Source: Sphingomonas sp. CCH21-G11 (GTDB lineage Bacteria; Pseudomonadota; Alphaproteobacteria; Sphingomonadales; Sphingomonadaceae). From it: DNA of 64,000 bases. The translations under genes were made by a program, and so were the position numbers. The notes under the pieces are model-generated. The model did no database searches, was not told the DNA's origin, and saw only the letters and a list, made by a program, of their open reading frames with translations. The stretch covers positions 1 through 64,000 of the forward strand of contig NZ_LSHX01000028.1 in assembly GCF_001555965.1 (NCBI RefSeq), in the 5' to 3' direction. Below are positions 54,956 through 64,000 of the stretch, one piece after another (position 1 is the first letter of the stretch; each line of letters begins with the position of its first letter).

Positions 54956-56125
54956 ATGGACGACACCGTGCGCCCCGATCCTGTCTTCACGGTCGCGGGC
55001 AACCGGCTGCGCCTGCTCGAAACCGGCGAGGCGCGGCTGGCGGCGCTGCTGGAGCTGATCGACGGGGCACAGACCTCGCTCGACCTGCTCTATTACATCT
55101 TCGAGGACGATCCGGTGGCGACGCGCATCCGCGATGCGATTGCCGCCGCCGCCCGGCGCGGCGTCGCGGTCGCGCTGATCATCGACGGGCTGGGCAGTGC
55201 GGCGGCCGACCGCACGGGCTTCTTTGCGCCGCTCGAACAGGCCGGGGTCGACCTGACCCGCTTCCTGCCCAAATTCGGTCGCCGCTATCTGCTGCGCAAT
55301 CACCAGAAGCTCGCGCTCGCCGATCGCAGCCGCGCGATCATCGGCGGGTTCAACATCGGGGAGGATTATTTCGGCGCCGCGGCCGGCCTCAACTGGCGCG
55401 ACCTGGGCCTGTGGGTCGAAGGCGACGCGGCGGCGCGCCTGGCGGGCTATTTCGACGCGCTGCAACGCTGGGCGCGGCGTCCCCGCGCGCCCGTGCGCGC
55501 GCTGACCCGGCTGCTGCGCGCGTGGAGCGAACCCGAAGGCGTCACCCGCTGGCTGATGGGCGGGCCGACGCGACGCCTGTCGCCCTGGGCGCGCGTCGTC
55601 CGCCGCGAACTGACCCGCGCGCGGCGCATCGACCTGATCGCCGCCTATTTCGCGCCAAGCCCGTCGATGCTGCGCCGCCTGGGCCGCGCGGCGGCACGCG
55701 GATCGCGCGTGCGCATCGTCCTGCCGTCGGTCACCGACAATTATCCGGCGATCTGGGCATCGCGCTTCACCTATCGCGGGCTGGTGCGCCGCGGCGTCGC
55801 CATTCACGAATATCTGCCGACCAAACTGCATACCAAGCTGCTGCTGATCGACGATGTCGTGCATATCGGCTCGGCCAATTTCGATATCCGCAGCCTCTTC
55901 CTCAACCTCGAGCTGATGCTGCGGATCGAGGATCCCGTCTTCGCGGCGCATGTCCGCGCCTATGTCGACGGCGAAGTCGCGATGTCCGAGCCGATCACGC
56001 CCGACTGGCTGGCCGCACGCGGATCGTGGCTGGAGCGCGTCAAGCAGCTCGCCGCCTATTTCGTGATGGCCGTGCTCGACCCGACCGTGGCGCGGCGGCT
56101 CAACATCGGTCGGCGCGATCCATAA
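54956..56125 (+). CDS. phospholipase D family protein (cardiolipin synthase-like)
   Basis: A 389-residue PLD-superfamily protein with two HKD motifs: [19 protein letters not shown] and [20 protein letters not shown]. No N-terminal transmembrane helices are present, unlike classical ClsA, so it resembles ClsB-type enzymes. Probably transfers phosphatidyl groups at the inner membrane. Divergent from rpoZ. Start at 54956 ([11 protein letters not shown]). Confidence 0.88.
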   Translation: MDDTVRPDPVFTVAGNRLRLLETGEARLAALLELIDGAQTSLDLLYYIFEDDPVATRIRDAIAAAARRGVAVALIIDGLGSAAADRTGFFAPLEQAGVDLTRFLPKFGRRYLLRNHQKLALADRSRAIIGGFNIGEDYFGAAAGLNWRDLGLWVEGDAAARLAGYFDALQRWARRPRAPVRALTRLLRAWSEPEGVTRWLMGGPTRRLSPWARVVRRELTRARRIDLIAAYFAPSPSMLRRLGRAAARGSRVRIVLPSVTDNYPAIWASRFTYRGLVRRGVAIHEYLPTKLHTKLLLIDDVVHIGSANFDIRSLFLNLELMLRIEDPVFAAHVRAYVDGEVAMSEPITPDWLAARGSWLERVKQLAAYFVMAVLDPTVARRLNIGRRDP

Positions 56126-56440
56126 TGCGGGGCCCCAGGCACGCACCCGCCTGACCCGCACGCCCGCCTTGATCCGGCGCCCGGCAGCACCGCTGGCAGG
56201 CGCGCACCCGCCTGCAACCTCGCGCGCGGCATCCGGATGCACCGGCAGCCACACCGCGCACCGCCCGCCGGCGCTGTCCTGCACCGCCGGTCGCCCTAGG
56301 CTGCCGCGATGCCCGATTGCTTCCCCGTCGCATCCACGCCCGCCGGCCGATGCACGGATGGGCGTACAACCTCGCACAGCCCGCAACTTCGCAACAATAT
56401 TGCGCGCCAGCCCGCGGCCGATCCGCGCCGCAGACGAACC
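56126..56440. other. intergenic stretch without a supported gene
   Basis: Between the phospholipase D gene and the ctrA terminator hairpin. Open frames on both strands are Arg/Ala/Pro-rich and look like noise. No tRNA, repeat arm or promoter is convincing. Confidence 0.5.
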
Positions 56441-56470
56441 GGGGCGCGGTTCCCCCCGAAACCGCGCCCC
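56441..56470 (-). terminator. hairpin downstream of ctrA
   Basis: A perfect 11-bp stem GGGGCGCGGTT / AACCGCGCCCC with an 8-base loop, 36 bases after the ctrA stop on the minus strand. No U-tract. Probable terminator. Confidence 0.6.
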
Positions 56471-56506
56471 GCACGCTGGCCCGACAGGGCCGATAAATTT
56501 TCGGGT

Positions 56507-57214
56507 TCAGGCGACCTTGGTGTCGGTGGCCACGCCTTCGTCGGTGTCGCGCAGCACATAGCCGCGGCCCCACACCGTCTCGATGTAATTCTCGCCGTCG
56601 GTCGCCATGCTCAGCTTCTTGCGCAGCTTGCAGATGAAGACGTCGATGATCTTGAGCTCGGGTTCGTCCATCCCACCATACAGGTGGTTGAGGAACATTT
56701 CCTTGGTCAGCGTGGTGCCCTTGCGCAGCGAAAGCAGCTCGAGCATCGCATATTCCTTGCCGGTCAGGTGGACGCGCGCGCCGTCGACTTCGACCGTCTT
56801 GGCGTCCAGGTTGACCGCGAGCTTGCCGGTGCGGATCACCGACTGCGAATGGCCCTTGGACCGGCGGACGACCGCGTGGATGCGGGCGACGAGTTCCTCG
56901 CGGTGGAAAGGCTTGGTGACATAATCGTCCGCGCCGAAGCCGAACGATCGCACCTTGGAATCCATTTCGTTGATGCCCGACAGGATCAGCACCGGCGTCT
57001 GCACCCGCGCCACCCGCAGCTTTTTCAGCACGTCATAGCCGTGCATGTCGGGCAGGTTCAGGTCGAGCAGGATGATGTCGTAATCATAGAGCTTGCCGAG
57101 GTCCAAGCCCTCTTCGCCCAGGTCGGTCGTATAGACGTTCAAGCCCTCGGTGGTGAGCATCAGCTCGATGGCCTTGGCGGTGGTCGGCTCGTCCTCGATC
57201 AACAACACACGCAT
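56507..57214 (-). CDS. ctrA: cell-cycle response regulator CtrA
   Basis: A 235-residue OmpR-type response regulator, the alphaproteobacterial cell-cycle master regulator. N-terminal receiver [20 protein letters not shown] with phospho-acceptor Asp51 in [17 protein letters not shown]-terminal winged helix with [52 protein letters not shown], the highly conserved CtrA recognition region. The short C-terminal tail ends VATDTKVA. It binds TTAA-N7-TTAA motifs; a near match lies upstream, suggesting autoregulation. Confidence 0.98.
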   Translation of the reverse strand: MRVLLIEDEPTTAKAIELMLTTEGLNVYTTDLGEEGLDLGKLYDYDIILLDLNLPDMHGYDVLKKLRVARVQTPVLILSGINEMDSKVRSFGFGADDYVTKPFHREELVARIHAVVRRSKGHSQSVIRTGKLAVNLDAKTVEVDGARVHLTGKEYAMLELLSLRKGTTLTKEMFLNHLYGGMDEPELKIIDVFICKLRKKLSMATDGENYIETVWGRGYVLRDTDEGVATDTKVA

Positions 57215-57272
57215 GGTTGTCCCCTTGCCCCGTGAAACGAGCCCGGCGCCGTTCGACGGCCCCGACCACGCA

Positions 57273-57359
57273 TTAAGGTCATGCATTAACCTAACCCGAT
57301 TTGAAGGCAAAAGGTTAATTTGGTCCTAATTGGCTGGAAACCACGAGTCGTTACGAATC
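57273..57359 (-). promoter_or_regulatory. ctrA upstream region with CtrA-box-like and GANTC sites
   Basis: Reading the minus strand, TTAG-N7-TTAA (57315-57329) is one base off the CtrA consensus TTAA-N7-TTAA. A second pair of TTAA motifs lies at 57273-57289, with spacing 9. Two GANTC sites recognised by the CcrM methylase occur at 57345-57349 and 57355-57359. This matches the known design of ctrA promoters in Caulobacter. Confidence 0.55.
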
Positions 57360-58286
57360 CGTCAGCCTCGGCGATGCGGTGTTGGCGCTCAGGCAGAGCT
57401 GGCGGAACCGCTGCGCGAAAAAGGCGATCAGCAGTTCGACCCGCGCCGGGCGCAGGGTGCCGGGGGGCGTGAGCAGATGGAGCGCGATGCCGCTGCCCGC
57501 CCAGTCGGGCAGGATCGATTCGAGCGTGCCGCGGCGCAGGTCGTCGTCGACGATGAAGTCGGGCAGGCGCGCGATGCCCAGCCCCGCCCGCAGCGCCGGC
57601 AGCATCGCGTCGCCACTGTCCGCGCGCAGCGGTCCGGCCGGGCGCACCGCGGCTTCCTCGGTGCCGCGGCGGAAGTGCCAGACGCTGGGATTGGCGATGT
57701 TGGTGTAGGCGATACAGGCATGGCGGGCGAGCTCGGCGGGATGCGCGGGACGCCCGTTGCGGTCGAGATAGTCGGGGGAGGCGACGATATGCGTGGTCAC
57801 CGGCGCGAGGCGGCGTGCGCGCAGCGAGCTGTCGGGCAGGTCGGCGATCCGCAGCGCGATGTCGAATCCCGCTTCGACAATGTCGATTCGCGCATCCGAC
57901 AGGCTGAGGTCGATCGAGATTCCCGGATGGGCGACAAGGAAGTCGGCGACCGCGGGCGCAACATAGCGAAGGCCGAAGGTCATGGGCGCGGCGACCCGCA
58001 CCAGCCCGCTCGGCGCAGTCGCGGATTCGCGGGCGGCTTCCTCGGCGGCCTCCCCCATCGCCAGGATCTGCGCCGCGCGTTCGGCGAGATCGCGGCCATT
58101 GTCGGTCAGCGTCAGCTTGCGCGAGGTGCGGTGGAACAGCGTCGTGCCCAGCCGCGTCTCCAGCCGCGACACCGCCTTGGAGATCGTCGCCTTGGAAACG
58201 CCCAGTGCCTGCGCGGCACCGCTGAACGAACGGTGCTCCACCACCTTGGCGAACATGGCCCAGGATTCGAAATCGGGCAGCGCCAT
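57351..58286 (-). CDS. LysR-family transcriptional regulator
   Basis: A 311-residue regulator: N-terminal winged HTH (FAKVVEHRSFSGAAQALGVSKATISKAVSRLETRLGTTLFHRTSRKLTLT) and a C-terminal LysR substrate-binding domain. Of three consecutive ATG codons, the third (58286) has the AGGAG at the best distance. Divergent from the pirin gene, which with wrbA is the likely target, as in related LysR-pirin pairs. Confidence 0.92.
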   Translation of the reverse strand: MALPDFESWAMFAKVVEHRSFSGAAQALGVSKATISKAVSRLETRLGTTLFHRTSRKLTLTDNGRDLAERAAQILAMGEAAEEAARESATAPSGLVRVAAPMTFGLRYVAPAVADFLVAHPGISIDLSLSDARIDIVEAGFDIALRIADLPDSSLRARRLAPVTTHIVASPDYLDRNGRPAHPAELARHACIAYTNIANPSVWHFRRGTEEAAVRPAGPLRADSGDAMLPALRAGLGIARLPDFIVDDDLRRGTLESILPDWAGSGIALHLLTPPGTLRPARVELLIAFFAQRFRQLCLSANTASPRLTDS

Positions 58287-58376
58287 CATCATCTCCTGAA
58301 ACGATGCGTTTCGATCGTTTCCATTTACGTCGCGATCCTGGTCCCTAACTAGGCACCACGCAATGGAGAAATCGCC

Positions 58377-59075
58377 ATGATTGACCAGAGACCCTTTGAA
58401 ACCCTCGGCCATGCCGACCATGGCTGGCTGAATGCACGGCATCACTTCTCGTTCGCCAGCTATTATGACCCCGCCCGCATGGGCTGGGGCGCGATCCGGG
58501 TGTGGAACGATGACGAAATCGCCGCCAACAGCGGCTTTCCGCCCCACCCCCATCGCGACATGGAAATCATCACCTATGTCCGCTCGGGCGCGATCACCCA
58601 TCAGGATTCGATGGGCAACCAGGGCCGCACCGGGGCGGGAGATGTCCAGGTGATGTCGGCGGGCACCGGGGTACGCCACGCGGAGTATAATCTGGAAGCG
58701 GAGACCACCCGGATCTTTCAGATCTGGATCGAGCCCGATGCGCCCGGCGGTTCGCCGAGCTGGGGCGCCAAGCCGTTTCCGAAGGACGAACGCTCGGGCC
58801 GCTTCGTGACGCTGGCGTCGGGCTTTGCCGAGGATGGCGACGCGCTGCCCATTCGCGCCAACGCGCGGGTGCTTGGCGCAACGCTGAAGGCGGGCGACCA
58901 GGTGACCCATCAGGTCGGCGCGGGCCGCCACGCCTATCTGGTCCCCGCCACCGGAGCGATCGACATCGACGGCGTGCGGACCAACGCCCGCGACGGCGTC
59001 GCGCTGTCGGGCGGCCAGAAGGTGACGATCACCGCCATCGAGGACGCCGAAATCGTCCTGGTCGACGCCCGGTAA
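58377..59075 (+). CDS. pirin family protein
   Basis: A 232-residue bicupin. The metal-binding N-terminal cupin has [18 protein letters not shown] and [10 protein letters not shown] (three His and a Glu ligand set), which in YhhW-type pirins supports quercetin 2,3-dioxygenase activity. The C-terminal cupin is degenerate. Its product WrbA neighbour suggests a redox or aromatic-stress role. Likely controlled by the divergent LysR regulator. Confidence 0.93.
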   Translation: MIDQRPFETLGHADHGWLNARHHFSFASYYDPARMGWGAIRVWNDDEIAANSGFPPHPHRDMEIITYVRSGAITHQDSMGNQGRTGAGDVQVMSAGTGVRHAEYNLEAETTRIFQIWIEPDAPGGSPSWGAKPFPKDERSGRFVTLASGFAEDGDALPIRANARVLGATLKAGDQVTHQVGAGRHAYLVPATGAIDIDGVRTNARDGVALSGGQKVTITAIEDAEIVLVDAR

Positions 59076-59121
59076 ACTGCGTGAACCGGCCCGTGCCGCG
59101 GGCCCATCAAGGAGAATGACA

Positions 59122-59724
59122 ATGGCCAAGGTTCTGGTGCTCTACTACTCGTCCTACGGACATATCGAGAAGATGGCCGACGCGATCGCCGACGGTGCGC
59201 GCGGTGCGGGCGCCCAGGTCGACGTGCTGCGCGTGCCCGAAACCGCGCCCGCCGAGGTCGTCGCGGCGGCGCATTTCAAGACCGAAAGCGCGCATGGCGC
59301 GATCGGCAGCGTCGAGGAACTGGCCAATTACGACGCGATCGTTATCGGCGCCCCGACCCGTTTCGGACGGATGCCGAGCCAGATGGCGTCGTTCCTCGAC
59401 CAGGCCGGCGGCCTGTGGTTCCGCGGCGCGCTCAACGGCAAGGTCGGTGGTGCCTTCACCTCGTCCGCGAGCCAGCATGGCGGACAGGAAGTAACTTTGT
59501 TCTCGATCCTGACGAACCTGATGCACTTCGGCATGACGATCGTCGGTCTTGATTATGGCTTTCAGGGCCAGCTGGGCGTCGACGAAGTGAAGGGCGGATC
59601 GCCATATGGCGCGACCACCATCGCCGACGGCGACGGCAGCCGACAGCCATCCGCGGTCGAGCTGGACGGGGCGCGCTATCAAGGCCGCCGCATCGCCGAA
59701 GTGGCCGTGAAGCTGCACGGCTGA
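59122..59724 (+). CDS. wrbA: NAD(P)H:quinone oxidoreductase, WrbA type
   Basis: A 200-residue flavodoxin-like quinone reductase: [24 protein letters not shown] (FMN phosphate loop), [19 protein letters not shown] and [17 protein letters not shown], all diagnostic of WrbA. It reduces quinones by two electrons. ATG 59122 is preferred over 59116 since AAGGAG is 7 bases upstream. Co-directional with the pirin gene. Confidence 0.95.
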   Translation: MAKVLVLYYSSYGHIEKMADAIADGARGAGAQVDVLRVPETAPAEVVAAAHFKTESAHGAIGSVEELANYDAIVIGAPTRFGRMPSQMASFLDQAGGLWFRGALNGKVGGAFTSSASQHGGQEVTLFSILTNLMHFGMTIVGLDYGFQGQLGVDEVKGGSPYGATTIADGDGSRQPSAVELDGARYQGRRIAEVAVKLHG

Positions 59725-59825
59725 CGCGCGGCCGGCGCCGCTGCACGCCCCCGGGTCCCCCTCCCCGACCGGCGGCAGCGGCGCCAACCCTTTTCCAATC
59801 CCGGCAAACCTGCGAAGGGAGCGCG

Positions 59826-60495
<670 letters not shown>

Positions 60496-60503
<8 letters not shown>

Positions 60504-60903
60504 CGCGGCCGCGCTGGAGGCCGCGGTGGTCGAGGAACGCTTTCTCGCGGCGACCGGACCCGGCGGGCAGAATGTCAACAAGGTCGCGACCGCGGTTCAG
60601 CTGCGCATCGACGCGTTCCGTCTGGGCCTGCCGCCGCACGCCTGGCAGCAGCTGAAGCAGCTGGCGGGCGGCAAGCTGACCGCGGCGGGCGAACTGCTGA
60701 TAGTCGCGCGGCGGTTCCGCACGCAGGAGGCCAACCGCGCCGATGCCCGCGAACGCGCGCTGGCGCTGCTGGCGCAGGCGCATGTGCGTCAGGCCCGCCG
60801 CGTCGCAACCAAGCCGAGCCGCGCGGCCAAGGCGCGGCGCGTCGACGCGAAAAAGGGGCGCGCGCAGATCAAGGCCGGACGGGCGCGCGTGCGCGACGAA
60901 TAA
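60496..60903 (+). CDS. arfB: alternative ribosome-rescue peptidyl-tRNA hydrolase ArfB
   Basis: A 135-residue RF-1-like protein with the catalytic GGQ motif in ATGPGGQNVNKVATAV and a strongly basic C-terminal tail (KARRVDAKKGRAQIKAGRARVR) that enters the mRNA channel, as in YaeJ/ICT1. Starts at a GTG 8 bases before the end of the pseudouridine synthase gene. Frees stalled ribosomes lacking a stop codon. Confidence 0.92.
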
Positions 60904-60909
60904 GCCGGG

Positions 60910-61503
60910 TCAGTAGGGCGGCGCCTGGACCGCACGCTGGCTGCGCGCGGCATTGGCCCACCATTCAAGGTCATCGGCGAAGCGCGGAAATGTCGCTTCG
61001 AGCGCGGCGCCGCCGTCGCCCATCGGCTTGCCCGCGGCATCGAGCGCCCCGGTGATCCCGCCCACCGTCACCGTGCTGGAAATCACCACCATACCCATTT
61101 CGGACAGGGTGCCGTGCCAGACGAGTCCGGCACGTGCACCCGCCAGTCGTCCCGCCGAGTAGCTGATGATCGCGGCGGGTCGCCAGAACCATTCCTCGAG
61201 GAAATGGTCGGTCAGGTTCTTCAATCCGGGCTGGACACCCCAATTATATTCTCCAACGACGAAAACAAAACCATCCGCATCGCGGATCTGTCCGGCCAGT
61301 TCGGCCATCGCCGGCGGGGCGGTGCCGGGCGCATATTCCTTGTGCATCCGGTCGAGCATCGGCAGGCCGACCGCCTGCGCGTCGACCAGCCGGCTGTCAT
61401 GGCCACGCGCCGCAAAGCGGTCGACCGCATAGCGCGCGAGGCGGATGCCCGCGCGATCCGATCGATAGGAACCGTAGAAAGTCAGTAACTTGAGCGGTTT
61501 CAT
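60910..61503 (-). CDS. NAD(P)H-dependent FMN reductase
   Basis: A 197-residue flavodoxin-fold reductase: LLTFYGSYRSDRAGIRLARYAVD (FMN phosphate loop variant), VVGEYNWGVQPGLKNLTDHF (flavin loop) and AAIISYSAGRLAGARAG. Similar to chromate/azo-reductase-like ArsH/YieF relatives. Converges on arfB; upstream is a 256-base gap then an AraC regulator in divergent orientation. Confidence 0.9.
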   Translation of the reverse strand: MKPLKLLTFYGSYRSDRAGIRLARYAVDRFAARGHDSRLVDAQAVGLPMLDRMHKEYAPGTAPPAMAELAGQIRDADGFVFVVGEYNWGVQPGLKNLTDHFLEEWFWRPAAIISYSAGRLAGARAGLVWHGTLSEMGMVVISSTVTVGGITGALDAAGKPMGDGGAALEATFPRFADDLEWWANAARSQRAVQAPPY

Positions 61504-61759
61504 CGTCGTGGTGCCCCCGGGGTTCATCAGGCGGGTCGATCGGTCGGGTGTCCTCCCCTGTCCGGCCCAACCCGCCTGCCATCGGATCGATCCCGACCGA
61601 TGTCTTGCAGCAAACTGCCGCGGCGACCGAGACGGAAAACCGACGATGGCGGAGCTGCGGCGATCGTCCCGCATTCGCACGACTCGGCGCTCGGAGTCGC
61701 TCGGGCGGCCGCCTCGCGCAATTTGATACCATACAGCCGCGGGGCCAGTCGGTTTAGAC

Positions 61760-62794
61760 ATGGGCCATGGGGTATGCAGCCATCGGTTCGCCGCTTCGGG
61801 ACACCACCGGCGCATCCCCGGGGGAACAGATTTGGCGACGTCGCGCAGTCAGTTAGGCGGTGGCCACCTCAATCCGTTGCAATGGCGCGGGTTCGAGGCG
61901 AGCACGGGCGTCATCGATTTTGGTCCGCATCACCTCGACCGCGCGATCATCCAGCAATGGACCGGCAGCGATGCGGAGATGCGCCAGCCCGCGCTCGACC
62001 ATCACCTGTTCGTGCTCCATCAGGGCGGGCCCAAACGCGTGGTGCGAAAGGGGGCCGGCCAGACCCGGGACGAGATCGTCGCGCTGAACAGCTGCACCAC
62101 CGTCGAAAGCGGCAGCAGCTATCACTGGAACACCGAGGGCCCGATCGCCTTTGCCCATATCTATGTGCGCCCCGACCGGTTCGGCGAGATGGTCGGGGAA
62201 GCGTTCAATCGCGATCCGGCAAATGTCCGGCTCGCCGAACGCATCGGCCAATATGACCCGCTGACCGCCAACCTGTTCAACGCGGTGCTGGCGGCCCGCG
62301 ATCAGCCGGACTGGAGTGCGCTGGCGGAACCCTATCTGGACGCGCTGATCGTGCGGCTCGCCTCGCTCGCCACCCAGGGCGGCAGCTTCGTGCCGCCGCC
62401 CCGGCTGACGCTGGCCCCGCACACGGTGCGCCGCGTGCGCGAATATATCATGGCCAACCTGGCCAACCGGATCACGCTGGATGATCTGGCGATGGTGGCT
62501 GGCTATAGCCGCTATCATTTCGTCCGGGCGTTCCGGATCAGCGCCGGCTACCCGCCCTATGCGTATCTGATCCGGCAGCGCATCGAGCATGCCTGTGCAC
62601 TGCTTGCCGGCGGCGACCTGCCGATCGCGGAGGTCGCGGTGCAATCGGGCTTTTCGTCGCACGCACAGTTTTCGACGCGGTTCAGGGAGGTGATGGGCAT
62701 CTCCCCGGTCGAATATCGACGCCACCGGGGCTGGCGTGCGCCAGACCCCGGCGACCCGGCCGCTGATGTCGCTGTGGACGATCAGAAGCCCTGA
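61760..62794 (+). CDS. AraC-family transcriptional regulator
   Basis: A protein of up to 344 residues. The first 230 residues form a cupin-like effector domain (LDHHLFVLHQGGPKRVV, SGSSYHWNTEGPIAFAHIYV). The C-terminal AraC DNA-binding domain is complete (LDDLAMVAGYSRYHFVRAFRISAGYPPYAYLIRQRIEHACALL, EVAVQSGFSSHAQFSTRFREVMGISPVEYRR). The N-terminus is uncertain: a TTG at 61832 with GGGGGA upstream may be the true start. Its end overlaps the 3' end of the broken outer-membrane gene. Divergent FMN reductase is a candidate target. Confidence 0.87.
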   Translation: MGHGVCSHRFAASGHHRRIPGGTDLATSRSQLGGGHLNPLQWRGFEASTGVIDFGPHHLDRAIIQQWTGSDAEMRQPALDHHLFVLHQGGPKRVVRKGAGQTRDEIVALNSCTTVESGSSYHWNTEGPIAFAHIYVRPDRFGEMVGEAFNRDPANVRLAERIGQYDPLTANLFNAVLAARDQPDWSALAEPYLDALIVRLASLATQGGSFVPPPRLTLAPHTVRRVREYIMANLANRITLDDLAMVAGYSRYHFVRAFRISAGYPPYAYLIRQRIEHACALLAGGDLPIAEVAVQSGFSSHAQFSTRFREVMGISPVEYRRHRGWRAPDPGDPAADVAVDDQKP

Positions 62795-63596
62795 ACGAGC
62801 TGGAAGATGAAGCGTTCGCGGAAGGAATTGTCCGGATCGGTCAGCGGGATCTCGATCCCCGCCAGCGCGAACAGGTTGCCGCCCAGATGCGTGCGCACGC
62901 CGGGCGTGATGCTGACATAACTGCCCGGGCCGCTGAGCGATTCACGCCAATTGCCCGAGATGTACCAGGTCAGATCGCCGAGCGGCGCCTTGTCATGATC
63001 GGTAAAGGTCTGGCCGATCGCGAAGTTGAGCGCGAAGCTCTCATCAACGCCCGAATCCGGAAATGCGTACGATACGCGGCCGCGGAGCGCGAAACCGCTC
63101 CCGACGTCGGTCCAGAAATTGAGCTGGGGTTCGGCCGCGAAGACACCGCCACCGACGTCGCGGACCCGACCGGGATACGCCAGCCGACGCCGGCATTGAC
63201 GGAGAGGTTACGGTTTTCGAGCAACATCACCTGGGTGGTGATCGTCGCGTCGCCGACATCGGATTCCCCCCCAACGTCGCGATAGAAGGGCAGTTCGGTG
63301 CCGATCCAAAACCGCCGCGACAGCGGATAGTTGAAGCGCGCCAGCACCTCGTGCGTTTCCGCGGTCGCGTCGGTGTAGGAATAAGCGAGATGCGCTTCAC
63401 GCGTGAAAAAGCCGTCCGCGGTCGCCAGCCAGCCCTGCCGGGGCGCACCGCTGTCACCATTGGGCACCGGAATCCACGGCGCGGTCAGTTCGCCGAAAAA
63501 GTCCTTCGTCAGCGGCGTCCATTCCTCCGACTGGGCGAATGCGGGTGTCGCACCCCCCAGGCCGGCGATGACGGCGGCCATTGCAAGATATTTCAT
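62782..63596 (-). pseudogene. outer-membrane beta-barrel-like protein, apparent frameshift
   Basis: The first part (63596 to about 63170) encodes a signal peptide (ending PAFAQ) and a barrel-like sequence up to NAGVGWRIPVG. There the frame switches to arginine/serine-rich noise that stops at 62970. In the next frame, the sequence continues sensibly from about 63165 (GGVFAAEPQLNFWTD, SYAFPDSGVDESF, WYISGNWRESL) to a stop at 62782 with a terminal Phe (LVQGF). Total length is 815 bases, one short of 272 codons, so a single deleted base near the CCC/GGG runs at 63160-63175 explains it. Could be a real mutation or an assembly error. Confidence 0.8.
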
Positions 63597-63706
63597 TGTT
63601 GAGCTCCCGATAAACTGGGTGACCCAACCGATTTATGCTGCGCAGCAAACCATGTATTTCGTGCAATGTCGCAATTATCAAAATCGTGCGTCGGCCGGTC
63701 TCCGCG

Positions 63707-64000
63707 TCAGGAGAGCACGACCCGCCGGTAGCGACCGGGCGGCATTCCCATCGCCTTGCTGAACGCAGCGGTGAAATGCGCCTGGCTGGAAAAGCCGCAC
63801 GACAGGGCAAGTTGTGCAAGCGGCACTTCGCCGGCGGCGAGCATCCGGCAGGCCTCGCTCAACCGGCGATGGCAGACGAACTGATAGGGCGTCTGGCCGG
63901 TTGCGCGCTTGAACACCCGCGCAAAATGGAAGATCGAAAGCCCGGCGACGCGCGCCAGGTCGGTCAGCGCGATGTCGCGTGACAGGTTCGCCTCGATAAA
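63707..64000 (-). CDS. AraC-family regulator, C-terminal part (continues beyond window)
   Basis: The frame is open from base 64000 down to a stop at 63707, 97 codons. It carries most of an AraC DNA-binding domain (IALTDLARVAGLSIFHFARVFKRATGQTPYQF and LAQLALSCGFSSQAHFTAAFSKAMGMPPGRYRR). The N-terminal domain lies outside the window. It is upstream and co-directional with the broken outer-membrane gene, 110 bases away. Confidence 0.9.
   Translation of the reverse strand, partial: FIEANLSRDIALTDLARVAGLSIFHFARVFKRATGQTPYQFVCHRRLSEACRMLAAGEVPLAQLALSCGFSSQAHFTAAFSKAMGMPPGRYRRVVLS

Noticed and set aside
56100..56573. 157-codon minus-strand frame between the phospholipase D gene and ctrA
   Set aside because: Overlaps the ctrA 3' end out of frame and consists of Arg/Ala/Cys-rich noise.

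Overview
The window is high-GC, gene-dense DNA from an alphaproteobacterium, most likely a member of the Sphingomonadales (Sphingomonas-like). Supporting signs are a CtrA master regulator with GANTC sites upstream, the alphaproteobacterial F1-ATPase zeta inhibitor (DUF1476) and ATP12 chaperone, acetoacetyl-CoA reductase of PHB metabolism, a TonB-dependent receptor of sphingomonad style, CsbD and glycine-zipper surface proteins, and families of palindromic intergenic repeats. No prophage, transposase, CRISPR array, rRNA operon or plasmid function is visible. This looks like chromosome backbone with small accessory insertions.

Layout. 1-8.3 kb: dxs (5' end outside the window), a CNNM/CBS membrane protein, an OmpA lipoprotein, tadA coupled to a small lipoprotein, rpmB, a phytase-like esterase, a glycine-zipper protein and phaB. 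8.3-11.5 kb: ferrochelatase coupled to a Tat-exported molybdopterin hydroxylase subunit. 11.6-19.1 kb: an AraC regulator, a TonB receptor and three alpha/beta hydrolases, interrupted by csbD and a two-gene cysteine-rich cassette. 19.1-26.8 kb: a TPP enzyme, succinate-semialdehyde dehydrogenase, a split CoA transferase with a membrane gene between its subunits, and a LysM wall hydrolase. 26.8-33.3 kb: an epimerase, then leuC and leuD separated by a tiny membrane gene, a palindromic repeat and a secreted AHL-lactonase-like enzyme; then a quinone oxidoreductase and zeta inhibitor-bolA-grxD. 33.6-37.5 kb: a BlaI/M56-peptidase signalling pair with candidate operators and a good intrinsic terminator, then MBL and DUF4230 genes.

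37.5-43.2 kb: a membrane protein, then nadA and nadC flanking a hybrid histidine kinase whose membrane domain carries the residue pattern of the plant ethylene receptor copper site. I rate this the most interesting item. It is followed by a membrane protein and RNase T2. 43.2-47.9 kb: an orphan ABC substrate-binding lipoprotein with DUF4112, fumC, two small proteins and gmk. 48.0-51.1 kb: a minus-strand chain crcB-rluC-HAD-small membrane protein-ATP12 in which every junction is a 4-base ATGA overlap. 51.1-57.2 kb: a lipoprotein, a small membrane protein, tRNA-Gln(CTG), ppx/gppA-rlmE, rpoZ, a phospholipase D family protein and ctrA. 57.3-64 kb: LysR divergent from pirin-wrbA, a short RluA-family synthase overlapping arfB, an FMN reductase, an AraC regulator, an outer-membrane protein gene broken by an apparent one-base frameshift, and a second AraC-family gene running off the end.

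The genes are mainly housekeeping (isoprenoid, haem, leucine, NAD, translation, cell cycle) arranged in tightly overlapping transcription units. Accessory functions (ester uptake and hydrolysis, signal degradation, sensing, small metal-binding-like peptides) sit in the gaps between them.
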